A stretch of DNA of 64,000 bases, taken from assembly GCA_947498325.1 (NCBI GenBank), contig CANMKE010000015.1:55784-119783 (forward strand), in the 5' to 3' direction. Shown in pieces: positions 17,548 to 26,928 of the stretch. A model generated the notes under the pieces. It saw nothing but the letters and a program-made list of their open reading frames with translations. It made no database searches and was not told where the DNA came from. The position numbers and the translations under genes were made by a program. The stretch comes from an uncultured Persicobacter sp. (GTDB lineage Bacteria > Bacteroidota > Bacteroidia > Cytophagales > Cyclobacteriaceae). Position 1 is the first letter of the stretch. Each line of letters starts with the position of its first letter.

Positions 17548-17703
17548 TTACGCAAATGAAGTATTAAGCGCATCAAGTCGTGCTTTTAATAATTTATGAT
17601 CGATCTGAATTTTATACTTCATGCGCAAATAGCGGTGAATAACCGCAATACTCTTGCGCCTCGACCGATGACTTTTCAGTATTTTATTGATGATATCTTC
17701 CAT
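17548..17703 (-). CDS. Small basic hypothetical protein (51 aa)
   Basis: The reading frame MEDIINKILKSHRSRR... ends in a region closed by a clear terminator, which supports a real transcript. The protein is basic and helical, with a HRSRRKSIAVIHRYL segment that could contact nucleic acid or membrane. I chose the Met at 17701-17703; an upstream Met at 17754 would add residues that look non-coding. No family is recognised. It lies between two leftward genes. Confidence 0.45.
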   Translation of the reverse strand: MEDIINKILKSHRSRRKSIAVIHRYLRMKYKIQIDHKLLKARLDALNTSFA

Positions 17704-17780
17704 GGGTAGTTCATTTAAGTGTGCTTTATAGTTAAAAACTACGCAATGCACCACTATGTTACAAGCCCTCTTCCAATAAA

Positions 17781-18404
17781 TTACTCTCCTTTAATAGATT
17801 TGATGAACTGCTTCCAGGTACCGTTATTCAATAGTGGAATCGAGAACCCCTGATATTGATTGAAGTGTTGATTTACCGACTGCTGATAGTTATCCATCGG
17901 GGTGGCACTCAGGTTGGATTGGCGGTTCCACATCACGGCACTCTCGCGATTGACATTCCCCATCACGACACGATTTGCCTGCTGATCAGGAAAACGCATT
18001 TCGGCAATGGCATCCTTGGCATCTTCTTCCGTAGCGAATGGCAGCACGTCCACGTTGGGCAATACCAGCACATCTGGCTCCAAATGCATGGCAATACTGA
18101 TATTCGACTGGCGATCTTTTGGGATAATCAGTGCCCGATTGGTATGGTTCAATGAACTGACAATAATGCTGTCTCCTGCCAAAACGGGCATGGTAAAGTA
18201 ACCATAGGCATTCGAGGTGGTTCCGCGCCCAGTACTTGGCACAAAAACGTGCACGCCGTTTAGTCCTCGTTCGGTTCCCTGTTCCAGTATCACACCTGAA
18301 AACTGAATGATCTGTTGATGTTGGTCGTTGTCAGATTGTGCTTTTGCTTCAGGAATGCCGATCCCCAGCAAGCAAAATGTTAACAACAATAAGATATATC
18401 GCAT
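17781..18404 (-). CDS. Exported CarboxypepD_reg-like domain protein
   Basis: The protein has a signal peptide (MRYILLLLTFCLLGIGIPEA, cleaved near AKAQ). One CarboxypepD_reg-like beta-sandwich follows (FSGVILEQGTERGLNGVHVF, then GTTSNAYGYFTMPVLAGDSI). A C-terminal tail of about 90 residues has no known domain. Unlike TonB receptors, it has no plug or barrel. I chose ATG 18404 over 18437 because the longer start would fall inside the -7 promoter box (18435-18442), while 18404 leaves a 30-bp leader and gives a clean signal peptide. It is divergent from the ArsR-like regulator gene. Confidence 0.75.
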   Translation of the reverse strand: MRYILLLLTFCLLGIGIPEAKAQSDNDQHQQIIQFSGVILEQGTERGLNGVHVFVPSTGRGTTSNAYGYFTMPVLAGDSIIVSSLNHTNRALIIPKDRQSNISIAMHLEPDVLVLPNVDVLPFATEEDAKDAIAEMRFPDQQANRVVMGNVNRESAVMWNRQSNLSATPMDNYQQSVNQHFNQYQGFSIPLLNNGTWKQFIKSIKGE

Positions 18405-18434
18405 AATAAATCGTTTGAATCGTATTCCTTTTCT

Positions 18435-18468
18435 CAAAAATATACTTATTTAACAAACTAAACGCAAA
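18435..18468 (-). promoter_or_regulatory. Bacteroidota-type promoter of the CarboxypepD_reg gene
   Basis: On the minus strand a TTTG -33 element (18465-18468) precedes a perfect TAnnTTTG -7 element, TATTTTTG (18435-18442), with 22 bp between them. The -7 box ends 30 bp before ATG 18404. The spacing fits the Bacteroidota primary sigma consensus. Confidence 0.55.
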
Positions 18469-18521
18469 AACCTCTCGGTTTCTCTTCAGATTCCGTGATT
18501 TAAACCAACAATACCCACCGA

Positions 18522-18914
18522 ATGCGCATAAAAAAAGTAAACCTACCCACGGGAAGCCAGCTCTACAAGGCCCTCAGTGAAGAGGCCCGTTTACGGATAT
18601 TACACCTCATTTTCAGAAATGGAGAAATGTGTATCAGCGATCTGGAGATTATCCTTGATTTTACCCAAACGAAAACCTCAAGGCACCTGAACTATATGAA
18701 ACAGGCGGGACTTTTAACCACCCGCAAGCATGACCAGTGGGTTTTCTACTCCATCAAGGAGGCTATGCAAGATATTGTCGGCACTTTACTCAGTATTGTG
18801 GAAGGGGATATGCTGCTGGACAAAGATCAGGAAATATTTCAGATCATGTACAGTAACCGTGAGCTGGCGATATATAAAGCTCAGCACCTCAGAAGTCGGT
18901 ATGCACTTCAGTAA
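18522..18914 (+). CDS. ArsR-family winged-helix transcriptional regulator
   Basis: The 130-residue protein carries one ArsR-type winged helix. KALSEEARLRILHLIFRNG leads into CISDLEIILDFTQTKTSRHLNYM (helix-turn-helix) and GLLTTRKHDQWVFYSI (wing). The metal-binding ELCVCDL signature of ArsR sensors is reduced to MCISDLE with a single cysteine, so metal sensing by that site is unlikely. It is divergent from the exported CarboxypepD_reg protein with 117 bp between starts, so control of that gene or of itself is possible. It ends at a bidirectional hairpin. Confidence 0.85.
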   Translation: MRIKKVNLPTGSQLYKALSEEARLRILHLIFRNGEMCISDLEIILDFTQTKTSRHLNYMKQAGLLTTRKHDQWVFYSIKEAMQDIVGTLLSIVEGDMLLDKDQEIFQIMYSNRELAIYKAQHLRSRYALQ

Positions 18915-18917
18915 AGA

Positions 18918-18952
18918 AAAAAGCCAGTAACAAAAGATGCTACTGGCTTTTT
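18918..18952. terminator. Bidirectional terminator
   Basis: A perfect 12-bp stem, AAAAAGCCAGTA (18918-18929) with TACTGGCTTTTT (18941-18952), encloses an 11-nt loop between the convergent arsR-like gene and the lipoprotein gene. A second small hairpin (TCACCT/AGGTGA, 18961-18977) follows, with a T run on the + strand. Confidence 0.85.
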
Positions 18953-18994
18953 AATGTTGATCACCTAAAACAGGTGAGCTATTTTTTTTGAGTA

Positions 18995-20254
18995 TTAGAT
19001 TTCATTCACCTGCATGAAGGCCGTCTGAGGGATCGCTCCTCCGTCGTAAATATCATACTTCACTTTGTAGATCATACCATCTTCGAAATCACCAAAGAAA
19101 CGAGCCTTAAGGATTGCCTCAATTTTCGCATTGATGGTTTCTTCAGTATTATTTCTCATATCAAAGTTAGGGTAACGCTCGCCATTTAGTTTGTAGTCTT
19201 CTTCTACTAACTCATAAAGGATTGCGCTTTCAGGCTCATTACCATCCTCTACATCCAACTTCACAACAGTGAATGGATCTGTAATCCAGGTCGATTTTGA
19301 GTAATCCTGCTTGTTTTCAGAGAACAGATAGTTACCGAAAGCAGTCAGCTCCAAACCTTTCCAAACACCTTTTTCAAAGTCCCAGTCTCCGTAATATGCC
19401 TGTGCAACCCACATACCATCTTCAACTTGATACTGGATCATTTCCTTTTGTGTACCATAGAATTTAAAGTTGATCGTAATTTCAGACTTCCCATTGGCAA
19501 TCGAAGAAGATGCCAAGAAAGCAGGAATAAAATCCTCGGTGCTTACAAATCTGCTGAAGTAATAATTTTCTCCAGGCTGATCTTTTTCTGTACCCATTGA
19601 AACGTAATCCTGATCAGTCAATACATAAGCATCGTTACCGTTTTCCATTGTACCTTCACCAAAAGTAGCATCCTCGCCCTTTTGCGTCCAGGTACCATCC
19701 GTTCCCTTCACCCATGTAGCAAGCTGTGGCTTTGCCATTTGGTAAACCTTATATTGTAAGATTGAGCTCATGCCTTCAACAGCATAAGGATACATGTTTT
19801 TTAGCAATACTGGCAAATACTTATCTTCCTGCCCAGCACTAACTGTTTTGTATCCTAAACCAAGATTATCGTAATCTTCGTCCGTCAAAACATAATAGCT
19901 ATCTTCTTCCAGCTCTTTGGCATTTTCCAATGGTTGCTTTTGGTTAAAGTGAGCCACCACAACCTGCATTTCTTCTCCGTAGAATTTCTTCGTCAGGATT
20001 TCAGGCAAGTATTCCGTTGCAGGATACTCTACCGTAAAAGAACCCTGTGTGCCGATGGTATGCACCGACGACAACTGATAGTCAGCAGGCGTCAGGATAT
20101 ATTCTTCCATTGCCAACTCACGGGAGCTTTGAAACAATTCACGTTGTGCTTTAAGATCAGCGTGATCAGCCAGATCGTCACGCATTCCCGACAAAGGGTC
20201 ACAAGCCATGGCCATCAAAAGGATAAGGCCAAATATGAAGTTATATGATTTCAT
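18995..20254 (-). CDS. Surface lipoprotein with four LTxxDY modules (partner of TonB receptor)
   Basis: The 419-residue protein has a lipoprotein signal with lipobox LMAMAC (Cys at residue 18) followed by Asp. It contains four divergent modules of about 75-120 residues, each starting with a variant of Y-x-L-T-x-x-D-Y: EYILTPADY, YYVLTDEDY, AYVLTDQDY and LYELVEEDY. Each continues with a YLPxxLxxxF/YPY-like segment and a beta strand ending in xYKVY or similar. I recall this module from other Bacteroidota surface proteins but cannot name its ligand. It starts 41 bp after the TonB receptor stop on the same strand, so the pair is almost certainly an operon in which the lipoprotein serves the receptor. 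It is not SusD-like. Confidence 0.75.
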   Translation of the reverse strand: MKSYNFIFGLILLMAMACDPLSGMRDDLADHADLKAQRELFQSSRELAMEEYILTPADYQLSSVHTIGTQGSFTVEYPATEYLPEILTKKFYGEEMQVVVAHFNQKQPLENAKELEEDSYYVLTDEDYDNLGLGYKTVSAGQEDKYLPVLLKNMYPYAVEGMSSILQYKVYQMAKPQLATWVKGTDGTWTQKGEDATFGEGTMENGNDAYVLTDQDYVSMGTEKDQPGENYYFSRFVSTEDFIPAFLASSSIANGKSEITINFKFYGTQKEMIQYQVEDGMWVAQAYYGDWDFEKGVWKGLELTAFGNYLFSENKQDYSKSTWITDPFTVVKLDVEDGNEPESAILYELVEEDYKLNGERYPNFDMRNNTEETINAKIEAILKARFFGDFEDGMIYKVKYDIYDGGAIPQTAFMQVNEI

Positions 20255-20295
20255 GATTATTCTTATTATTAAGTAAAAGGAGTAAAAAAATTGGC

Positions 20296-22854
20296 TTAGA
20301 ACTCTACTTTAAAACCGATAGTGTAAGTTCTACCCATTCCCATATAAGCGTACATCGACATCCAGTCTGCTGCATCTGTTGCATCAGCAATGTATTCGGC
20401 ATCCAGTACGTTATTAATGTTACCTGAAACAATAGCATCCACTTTACCAATTTTGAAACGGTAGTTGGCTCTCATGTCCAACAATCCGAATGTTGGTAAT
20501 TTCAAGGCCTGAACACCTTCCATAGCGGCGTCAGTACGTTGTGCAGGATCAAAATAAGTATAGTTATTTCCGTTGAATACGTAATCAGCACCCAATTTAA
20601 AATCATTGAAGATTTCGTAATCAATTCCCATAGCGGCAGTCAGCTGTGCAGCATTTCCTACTTTCAGGTCTTTGATATAAAGTGTTTCCTGATCACCAAT
20701 TTGGTTTTGGTTCTGATCGAAGAAAGTTGCATCGACGTTATTGGCCCATCTCCAGTCACCAACAGATCCCATACCTGTTACTGTAATTCGGTGTGTAGGC
20801 TTCCAGGTAACATCAGCTTCAACTCCCATATGAACAGCGTTCATTCCCAAAATATTGGCGTAAATATCTTCAGGTAATGGCTCACCACCAGGACCTGGCT
20901 GACCCGCACGCTGCGTACGAACCATTGATTTGTTCATCCATTTTGTGTAGTAAGCATTCACGTTTGCTGCAAATGTTTTTGAACGGTAACCGTAACCAAT
21001 TTCAGCAGAGAAAATACCTTCATTGATCGCCTCGTCGTTCACACGGTTAGTGTGGTTCATAAATACGGCGTTCATCATTGGAGGGCGCTGAAAATAACCT
21101 GTATTGAAGAATACATTATGGTGTTGATCCAGATTGTAGTTCACCCCAGATTTGATACTGAAGGTATTCGATCCCTGAAAGTCTGAGATATGTTCTCCTT
21201 CTTCATAGTTTCCATAATCATAACGACGGTAGTTTACCGAAGCTGCTGCTGCGTTTACGAAAGCCGAAAGGTTATCTTTAGAATACTCTAATTGTGAGAA
21301 TAATGATCCCCAAATCACTTCACCGTCGTTATCATAACCCATTTTATCGCCTACATGCGCGATGTGCTCGGTACGCTGACCGAAAATGTTACGGCTAACA
21401 GTAATGTACTCACCACCAATCAAATCATCCAAACGCTGATAGTGCTCACCATAGTAATAACGTACATCAGCACCACCTGTAAAATTAAGGTATTCGTTGA
21501 TCTCCCAAGATAATGTAGTGATTCCACCATACCAGCTGTGGTTGTTCATAGAAGCAATACGGTAAAGGCTTGACTCTCCGTTTTCGCCATTCTCCTGATA
21601 ATGTCTTGTGAAATCAATTGGGTTATTTACATTTCCACCCAGGTGATATAGTTCACGGTTATCAGTGATATTCAAACTCTGTCCACCACCATTACCAAAT
21701 GAGGCGTAAAGAGAAGTTGCGATATTCATTTTTTCATTCAATGTCCAGTAGTGGTTCAAAGAAAGCTGAGGTTTTGAATAGAAGTTTGCACGACCATTAT
21801 ACTCTTCACCGTTCAAATAACCCCAATCCTGGTTGTAACGACGACCATTGTCTTCATAAGTAGAAACCAATTGCTTCGATCTGTTCTGACCGTGCCACTG
21901 CTTGGCGCCAAAAGCGTTGAAAGCAACTGTATGGTTTTTATTGATGATCTTAGAAATGTTGGCAAAGTAAGAGTAGCCCTCGAAAGCAGTACCGTCGATA
22001 TAACCATTACCTACCGTTTTTGAACCCGACAATGTGATTGCCCAGCCATTTGACATCAAACCTGTAGAGGTGGTCATGGCTAATTTTTGGTAACCATCAT
22101 TACCCATTACGTAACCAATGCTACCACCTGCTTCTGCGTCGGTAGTTTTTGTAAGGATGTTAATTGTACCCCCTGCTGTTGGAACGGCCAATTTCGATGC
22201 CCCCATACCACGCTGTACCTGCATGGTTCTTGTTACATCCGACAAACCTGCCCAGTTAGACCAGTAAACGGCACTGTTCTCCATGTCATTAACAGGAATA
22301 CCGTTGATCATTACAGCAATATTATCGTTTCCGAAACCACGCAAAGTAATACGGGAATCTCCGAAACCACCACCATCATTAGTGGTATACACCCCAGGAG
22401 TAGATTTCAGTACCGAAGGAAACTCCGAGTTCCCTAACTTACTTTCCAATTCTTTAGGCGTTACTGTCGAAACAGCTACTGGTGTTTTTCTGTCTTGTGC
22501 CACAGAAGCAATAATCTTCACTTCATCCAGCCCGACCGCATCCGATTTCATCATGATTTCGCCAAGGTCGATGGTTGAATTGTTCAACTCAACATCAATT
22601 TCTTTGGACAACATTCCAACAAATGAAACAACGATGGTCTGCTTGCCATCAAGCTTTGTTTTCAACTCAAAATCACCATCGATGTTGGTGATTGTTCCGT
22701 CTGTTGTTTTCTTGATAATTACGTTGGCACCAATAATTGGCTCATTGGTACTTTCCTCCAAAATATGCCCTTTCAAAAGGGATTGAGCCTGTGCGAATGT
22801 TGTAGAGAATAAGACTAACAACATCCCAAAAAGAACGTAAAATTTGTGTTGCAT
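20296..22854 (-). CDS. TonB-dependent outer-membrane receptor (852 aa)
   Basis: The order is signal peptide (MLLVLFSTTFAQAQ), CarboxypepD_reg domain (LLKGHILEESTNEPIIGANV, residues about 27-110), plug domain (TPGVYTTNDGGGFGDSRITL, then GGTINILTKT), and a 22-strand barrel ending in YTIGFKVEF with the terminal Phe needed for outer-membrane assembly. The plug motif RGFGNDNIAVMINGIPVNDM is typical. The length suits a siderophore, vitamin or peptide transporter; it lacks the SusC signature. It is the first gene of the operon with the four-module lipoprotein. A TACTTTTG box lies 38 bp upstream of the ATG. Confidence 0.92.
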   Translation of the reverse strand: MQHKFYVLFGMLLVLFSTTFAQAQSLLKGHILEESTNEPIIGANVIIKKTTDGTITNIDGDFELKTKLDGKQTIVVSFVGMLSKEIDVELNNSTIDLGEIMMKSDAVGLDEVKIIASVAQDRKTPVAVSTVTPKELESKLGNSEFPSVLKSTPGVYTTNDGGGFGDSRITLRGFGNDNIAVMINGIPVNDMENSAVYWSNWAGLSDVTRTMQVQRGMGASKLAVPTAGGTINILTKTTDAEAGGSIGYVMGNDGYQKLAMTTSTGLMSNGWAITLSGSKTVGNGYIDGTAFEGYSYFANISKIINKNHTVAFNAFGAKQWHGQNRSKQLVSTYEDNGRRYNQDWGYLNGEEYNGRANFYSKPQLSLNHYWTLNEKMNIATSLYASFGNGGGQSLNITDNRELYHLGGNVNNPIDFTRHYQENGENGESSLYRIASMNNHSWYGGITTLSWEINEYLNFTGGADVRYYYGEHYQRLDDLIGGEYITVSRNIFGQRTEHIAHVGDKMGYDNDGEVIWGSLFSQLEYSKDNLSAFVNAAAASVNYRRYDYGNYEEGEHISDFQGSNTFSIKSGVNYNLDQHHNVFFNTGYFQRPPMMNAVFMNHTNRVNDEAINEGIFSAEIGYGYRSKTFAANVNAYYTKWMNKSMVRTQRAGQPGPGGEPLPEDIYANILGMNAVHMGVEADVTWKPTHRITVTGMGSVGDWRWANNVDATFFDQNQNQIGDQETLYIKDLKVGNAAQLTAAMGIDYEIFNDFKLGADYVFNGNNYTYFDPAQRTDAAMEGVQALKLPTFGLLDMRANYRFKIGKVDAIVSGNINNVLDAEYIADATDAADWMSMYAYMGMGRTYTIGFKVEF

Positions 22855-23409
22855 TGAACTTTTATTTGTGAGTTTGCATTAATTACGATCACAAAAGTAA
22901 GGCACTCATTATTAGCCTCTAAGTACACAATCACACATTAGTAAATCCCAAACACGCAACAAAAACCATAAAAATCAATACAAATAACTTATAATCAATT
23001 GATTGTATTAAAATATTAGTAAATAATTAAAATACGGCTTTACGTGTTATTTAATTATTACCATAAAATAAACAATAACACAAAACACGATCGCAATAAT
23101 CTAAAAATCAACACATTAAAACATAACCCCCTAAATACATTGGTACATTAAAGGTATAAATTTAACTGTTTTACATTATTACAATAACGAATCAGTATAA
23201 CACCAAATCAAAGGGTTAAAAAATGATATTCTAAACGCAAAAAATCATTCACAAACCCCTACTCACGCGAATACAATTACCTTGCAATACTTTTTAAATT
23301 TACCATATTGATAAGTCACCCGAACTAATTTGACATTATAACAAATACACCTTCATTTTAAGCGCCAAAAATAGCAATTCATTAAGACTGCTGCATCAAC
23401 AACAATCGA
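22855..23409. other. AT-rich intergenic region between two TonB receptor genes (555 bp)
   Basis: The region is strongly AT-rich and has no open frame of coding character. It holds the promoter of the 20296-22854 receptor near its left end. The sequence is rich in short A/T tracts and ACAAA/AACA runs. I find no convincing terminator for the receptor ending at 23410. The middle shows no repeats long enough to report. Confidence 0.5.
22892..22899 (-). promoter_or_regulatory. TAnnTTTG -7 box of the TonB receptor / lipoprotein operon
   Basis: On the minus strand TACTTTTG matches the Bacteroidota -7 consensus and lies 38 bp upstream of the ATG at 22854. A TTG at the ideal -33 distance is not present, so support is partial. 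Confidence 0.4.
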
Positions 23410-26400
23410 CTAAAAGGTATACCTCAACCCAAGCTGTGCCTGCCACCTTGCGCTATTCACGCCACTGTCGTCGATATCCCAGATATCTCCATTTGGCGCA
23501 TCAAAAATAAATGATGGCTGATCCGTTCCTTCGCCACCCACAGACCGAATCAACTGATAATTCCCAAACTGAACAAAGTATCTTCGTCCCCAATCTTTGT
23601 TAAGAAAATTGGTGAAATTGAAAATATCAAAAGAAACTGTCAGGGTATGCTGCTTATTATTTTTTGTTTTGATGAAGAATTCTTGCGCCAGTTTCAGGTC
23701 CATTGTAAAGGTAAATGGAAGGCGATCACCATTTCGTTCGGCATACTGCCCCCTTCGCTCCGACAGATAGTCGTCATTCCGAATATAGGTATCCAAAGCC
23801 TGCCATTGTTCTTCGGCAGTAATAACCCTCCCGCCAGATTGATAATCGATCAAGTTTATTTCTGAAATATCCCTCGGAACATAAATCAGGTCTGAAGCCG
23901 TAGAGGCTGAACCAGGGTCATCATTGGACAATTGCCCCGTGCCTCGGAGTGTGTTCCCGTTGGCATCCGTTACCCGACCGCCGCCATACACATAGGAAAA
24001 CCGTCGTCCTGATTCGGCAGTCCCGAACAATGAAACCGTTGTGGCCATACTCTTCAGGTATGCCTTGCGGTAGGTTACAAAACCAACAATCCGATGCCCA
24101 GGGTCAAAGTCTGAAAATGCCAGGTCGAGGTTATTCTTACCGTTTACGTTTTCTGTAAACCTCCACTGCGATGAGTTCTGAGAGGAGGTGGCATCGGTAA
24201 GGGATTTCGTTTGGCCAAAAGTGTAAGACAGGCTCCACGCCAAACCAAAATCTGTATTCTGCTTTATAGTGGTCGATATATTATAGGAGTAACCTACGGA
24301 AGTATTTTCTGCCACGATAATATCTGTATAGCGGGGGTCCAGTCTATTTTCCCGATCGTAAAATGGGCGGGTATCACCAGGCCCTGCCAGATTACCTTTC
24401 GGCGTGGGCGCCACATTATAGTTTTTCACCAGAATATCGTTGAGGGTTTTGGTATACATCAGCTCGACAGTAGCCACTAAGCCTGCAGGCAATTTTTGAT
24501 CAATCGCTAAATTAGATCGCCATACCTGGGGCAATTTGAAATCGTCTCTAAATAAATCCATTTGCCCTGAAGGTTCATTGCTGATAGGGCCTGTGGGTGG
24601 CTGATTGTTCACATCGGGAATAAAAAGCTGCGAACGTTCCGAAATAGAGCCGATTTCCTGACCATTATTGGTGTAGGCGCCCCCAAGCCAAACCAAGGGC
24701 ACCCGGCTGTTGAATATACCCGTTCCACCACGAATCTGCGTGCGCTGATCACCAAACAAGTCATAGTTAAAACCTACCCTCGGCGCAAACAATGGGCGCA
24801 CTTTAAACAAATCCCCAGAACGAATTCCGTTGGTATCCCAGCCCGCCTGCTGAAGCAAAGGAATGGTTTCATTATTAAATTGTTCATTCGCTTTTGGTGT
24901 ATCCGTGTACACGGGAATGTCTATCCGTAATCCAGCGGTAATTTTCAGCTGATCATTGACCTCGATTTCATCCTGCGCATAAAAGCCCAACTGAAAAGCG
25001 GTAAAATCGGCCACTGCGGTATTGGCTCCACCGACAGCCGAGGGGTTGTCAATAGAATAACTTCGATTGTACTGCACCACCAAATCAGGATCAGCATCAC
25101 CATTCAGAAAATCTTGCACGGAGTTATATTGGTAGTCACCAAAATTCTGCCGAACAAACAAATTGAAAATCTTATAAAACTCATTATGCGTCCCCACCGT
25201 GATGGTGTGTCTTCCCCTGAATATCGAAAAATTGTCGGTGAGGGTAAAAACATCTTGCTTCAGGATGTTTGCTGCTGCAAAAGGGTCACTTCCCAATGAA
25301 ATACGCGCTGCACCATCATTAATAGATACCGATGGAAAAGGGTCGCCAAGTACCGAACGATCATCCTCCACATGGGTATAACCCAAAATCAGATTATTGG
25401 AAAATTTACTACCGAAGTTACTGTTGAGCTCCAAGGCCGAGGAGTTGGTTGTGGATGGAAACAATCGCCCATTGTTAAAGTAATTGATCCTGTTATTGCT
25501 CGATCGCCCTGGCTGTGTCGCTTCGCCATGGGTATAACTATGCCGTACGGTCAGCTTATGATTCCTATTAATATTGTAATCTAAACGGATCAGGAATTTC
25601 TCCCCCTCCAGGCGGGCGGTATTATTCCTGAAGCCTCCAGGATCGTAACCATATTTGGTAATCAGGCTCTGGCGTAAAGCATCCAAACCTGCAGCGCCTA
25701 CATCACCAGCATAACCCGCGGGATCGTAGGGTTGTGGGGTTTCGTCGCGCTGAATTTCTACATTGGCAAAGAAAAATAGCTTGTTCTTAATGATCGGCCC
25801 GCCCAATCTTGCGCCATAAGTCTGTGCAGTAAAATCCGCCAAAGATTGTCGTTCTACATCAGGATTATCGGTAGGGGTTTTTCCTGCCAACCGCTGATTC
25901 CTGAACAACCAGTAAGCAGAACCCTCAAATATATTCGACCCACTGCGGGTAACGGCATTAATACCACCACCAGCAAAACCTCCCTGGCGCACATCAAAAG
26001 GCGCAATAACGACCTGAAACTGCTTAATGGCATCAATACTGATTGGGGAAATTCCTGCCTGCCCTCCATTGGTTCCCCCTGAGGAGAGGCCATAGACATC
26101 GTTATTTACTGCTCCGTCAATAAAAATGGCATTATAGCGATTATTAGCCCCTGCAATGGAAATCCCGCCATTTTCAAGCTTGGCCTGTGGTGTCAGGCGG
26201 GTAAAATCATTCAAGTCCCGTGAAACCGTCGGTAAAGATTCAATGCTCTTGGTGCCCACCACCGTTTGGGCCCCAGTACGGTTGCCATCAAAATCATCCT
26301 CCGCTGATGCCTTCACCTCCACCCCTTCAAGGGTTTTTACATCTTCGCCAAGTTTCACATTCTCTTTCAGGGTTTGCCCCAAAGTGAGGTACAAGCCCTC

Positions 26401-26685
26401 TTTGATATAATTACCATAGCCGACAAAGGACACCTTCAGGGTGTAAGGTCCTCCTACGGACATGCCATTAATACGATAAAAACCATTAAAATCTGCCGTA
26501 CTCCCATACTCTGCCCCCGTCTGGGTGTCGGTCGCAATCACCGTGGCACCTGGTAAGGCTTCCCCTGCCGAATCGGTAACCCTTCCATTCAAAGAGGAAG
26601 TGGTGGATCCCTGCCCAAAAGCATTACAAATCAGCAACAGGGGCAGCAAAATGCTCAATAGCAGTTTCGAGGTGCAGGTCGTCAT
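23410..26685 (-). CDS. Large Oar-like TonB-dependent receptor (1091 aa)
   Basis: After a signal peptide (LLLSILLPLLLICNAFGQ), a CarboxypepD_reg domain (LNGRVTDSAGEALPGATVIA) leads to a plug region (LNDFTRLTPQAKLENGGISI, then VRQGGFAGGGINAVTRSGSN). A long barrel follows, ending in LGLRYTF. The plug details, such as IDGAVNNDVYGLSSGGTNGG, match the Oar-like receptors of Myxococcus and Bacteroidota. Those can export or import peptides or assist secretion of specific proteins. There is no partner lipoprotein in the same orientation. It is divergent from rfbC. A CAAATTTA (TAAATTTG on its strand) lies 34 bp upstream of the ATG. Confidence 0.9.
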   Translation of the reverse strand: MTTCTSKLLLSILLPLLLICNAFGQGSTTSSLNGRVTDSAGEALPGATVIATDTQTGAEYGSTADFNGFYRINGMSVGGPYTLKVSFVGYGNYIKEGLYLTLGQTLKENVKLGEDVKTLEGVEVKASAEDDFDGNRTGAQTVVGTKSIESLPTVSRDLNDFTRLTPQAKLENGGISIAGANNRYNAIFIDGAVNNDVYGLSSGGTNGGQAGISPISIDAIKQFQVVIAPFDVRQGGFAGGGINAVTRSGSNIFEGSAYWLFRNQRLAGKTPTDNPDVERQSLADFTAQTYGARLGGPIIKNKLFFFANVEIQRDETPQPYDPAGYAGDVGAAGLDALRQSLITKYGYDPGGFRNNTARLEGEKFLIRLDYNINRNHKLTVRHSYTHGEATQPGRSSNNRINYFNNGRLFPSTTNSSALELNSNFGSKFSNNLILGYTHVEDDRSVLGDPFPSVSINDGAARISLGSDPFAAANILKQDVFTLTDNFSIFRGRHTITVGTHNEFYKIFNLFVRQNFGDYQYNSVQDFLNGDADPDLVVQYNRSYSIDNPSAVGGANTAVADFTAFQLGFYAQDEIEVNDQLKITAGLRIDIPVYTDTPKANEQFNNETIPLLQQAGWDTNGIRSGDLFKVRPLFAPRVGFNYDLFGDQRTQIRGGTGIFNSRVPLVWLGGAYTNNGQEIGSISERSQLFIPDVNNQPPTGPISNEPSGQMDLFRDDFKLPQVWRSNLAIDQKLPAGLVATVELMYTKTLNDILVKNYNVAPTPKGNLAGPGDTRPFYDRENRLDPRYTDIIVAENTSVGYSYNISTTIKQNTDFGLAWSLSYTFGQTKSLTDATSSQNSSQWRFTENVNGKNNLDLAFSDFDPGHRIVGFVTYRKAYLKSMATTVSLFGTAESGRRFSYVYGGGRVTDANGNTLRGTGQLSNDDPGSASTASDLIYVPRDISEINLIDYQSGGRVITAEEQWQALDTYIRNDDYLSERRGQYAERNGDRLPFTFTMDLKLAQEFFIKTKNNKQHTLTVSFDIFNFTNFLNKDWGRRYFVQFGNYQLIRSVGGEGTDQPSFIFDAPNGDIWDIDDSGVNSARWQAQLGLRYTF

Positions 26686-26719
26686 CTTTACATGAATTTG
26701 GTTCGACTTTCTAACATCC

Positions 26720-26727
26720 CAAATTTA
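26720..26727 (-). promoter_or_regulatory. TAnnTTTG -7 box of the Oar-like receptor gene
   Basis: On the minus strand TAAATTTG is a perfect -7 match 34 bp upstream of the ATG (26685). The -33 region reads TTTC rather than TTTG. Spacing to the start is nearly the same as for the other TonB receptor. Confidence 0.4.
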
Positions 26728-26928
26728 ATTTCGTTAGCAGATCCCCGAAAAAATTTACCCCTACCAATAAATCCTCTCCAATCCTTTACATCTTAAACAG
26801 ATTTAGTACATTTCAAGCACCATTTGTTTTCCCCTAACTTTCGTCAGAAAAAAGACATGAAGTAATTCATTCATATTTTTGATTAATCACAGACACTTCA
26901 TGATCTTTGGTGAAATAAAGCATAAATC

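Noticed and set aside
22855..23409. Possible small RNA or gene in the AT-rich gap between the TonB receptors
   Set aside because: No hairpin with a T tract, no tRNA fold and no open frame of coding character could be found.
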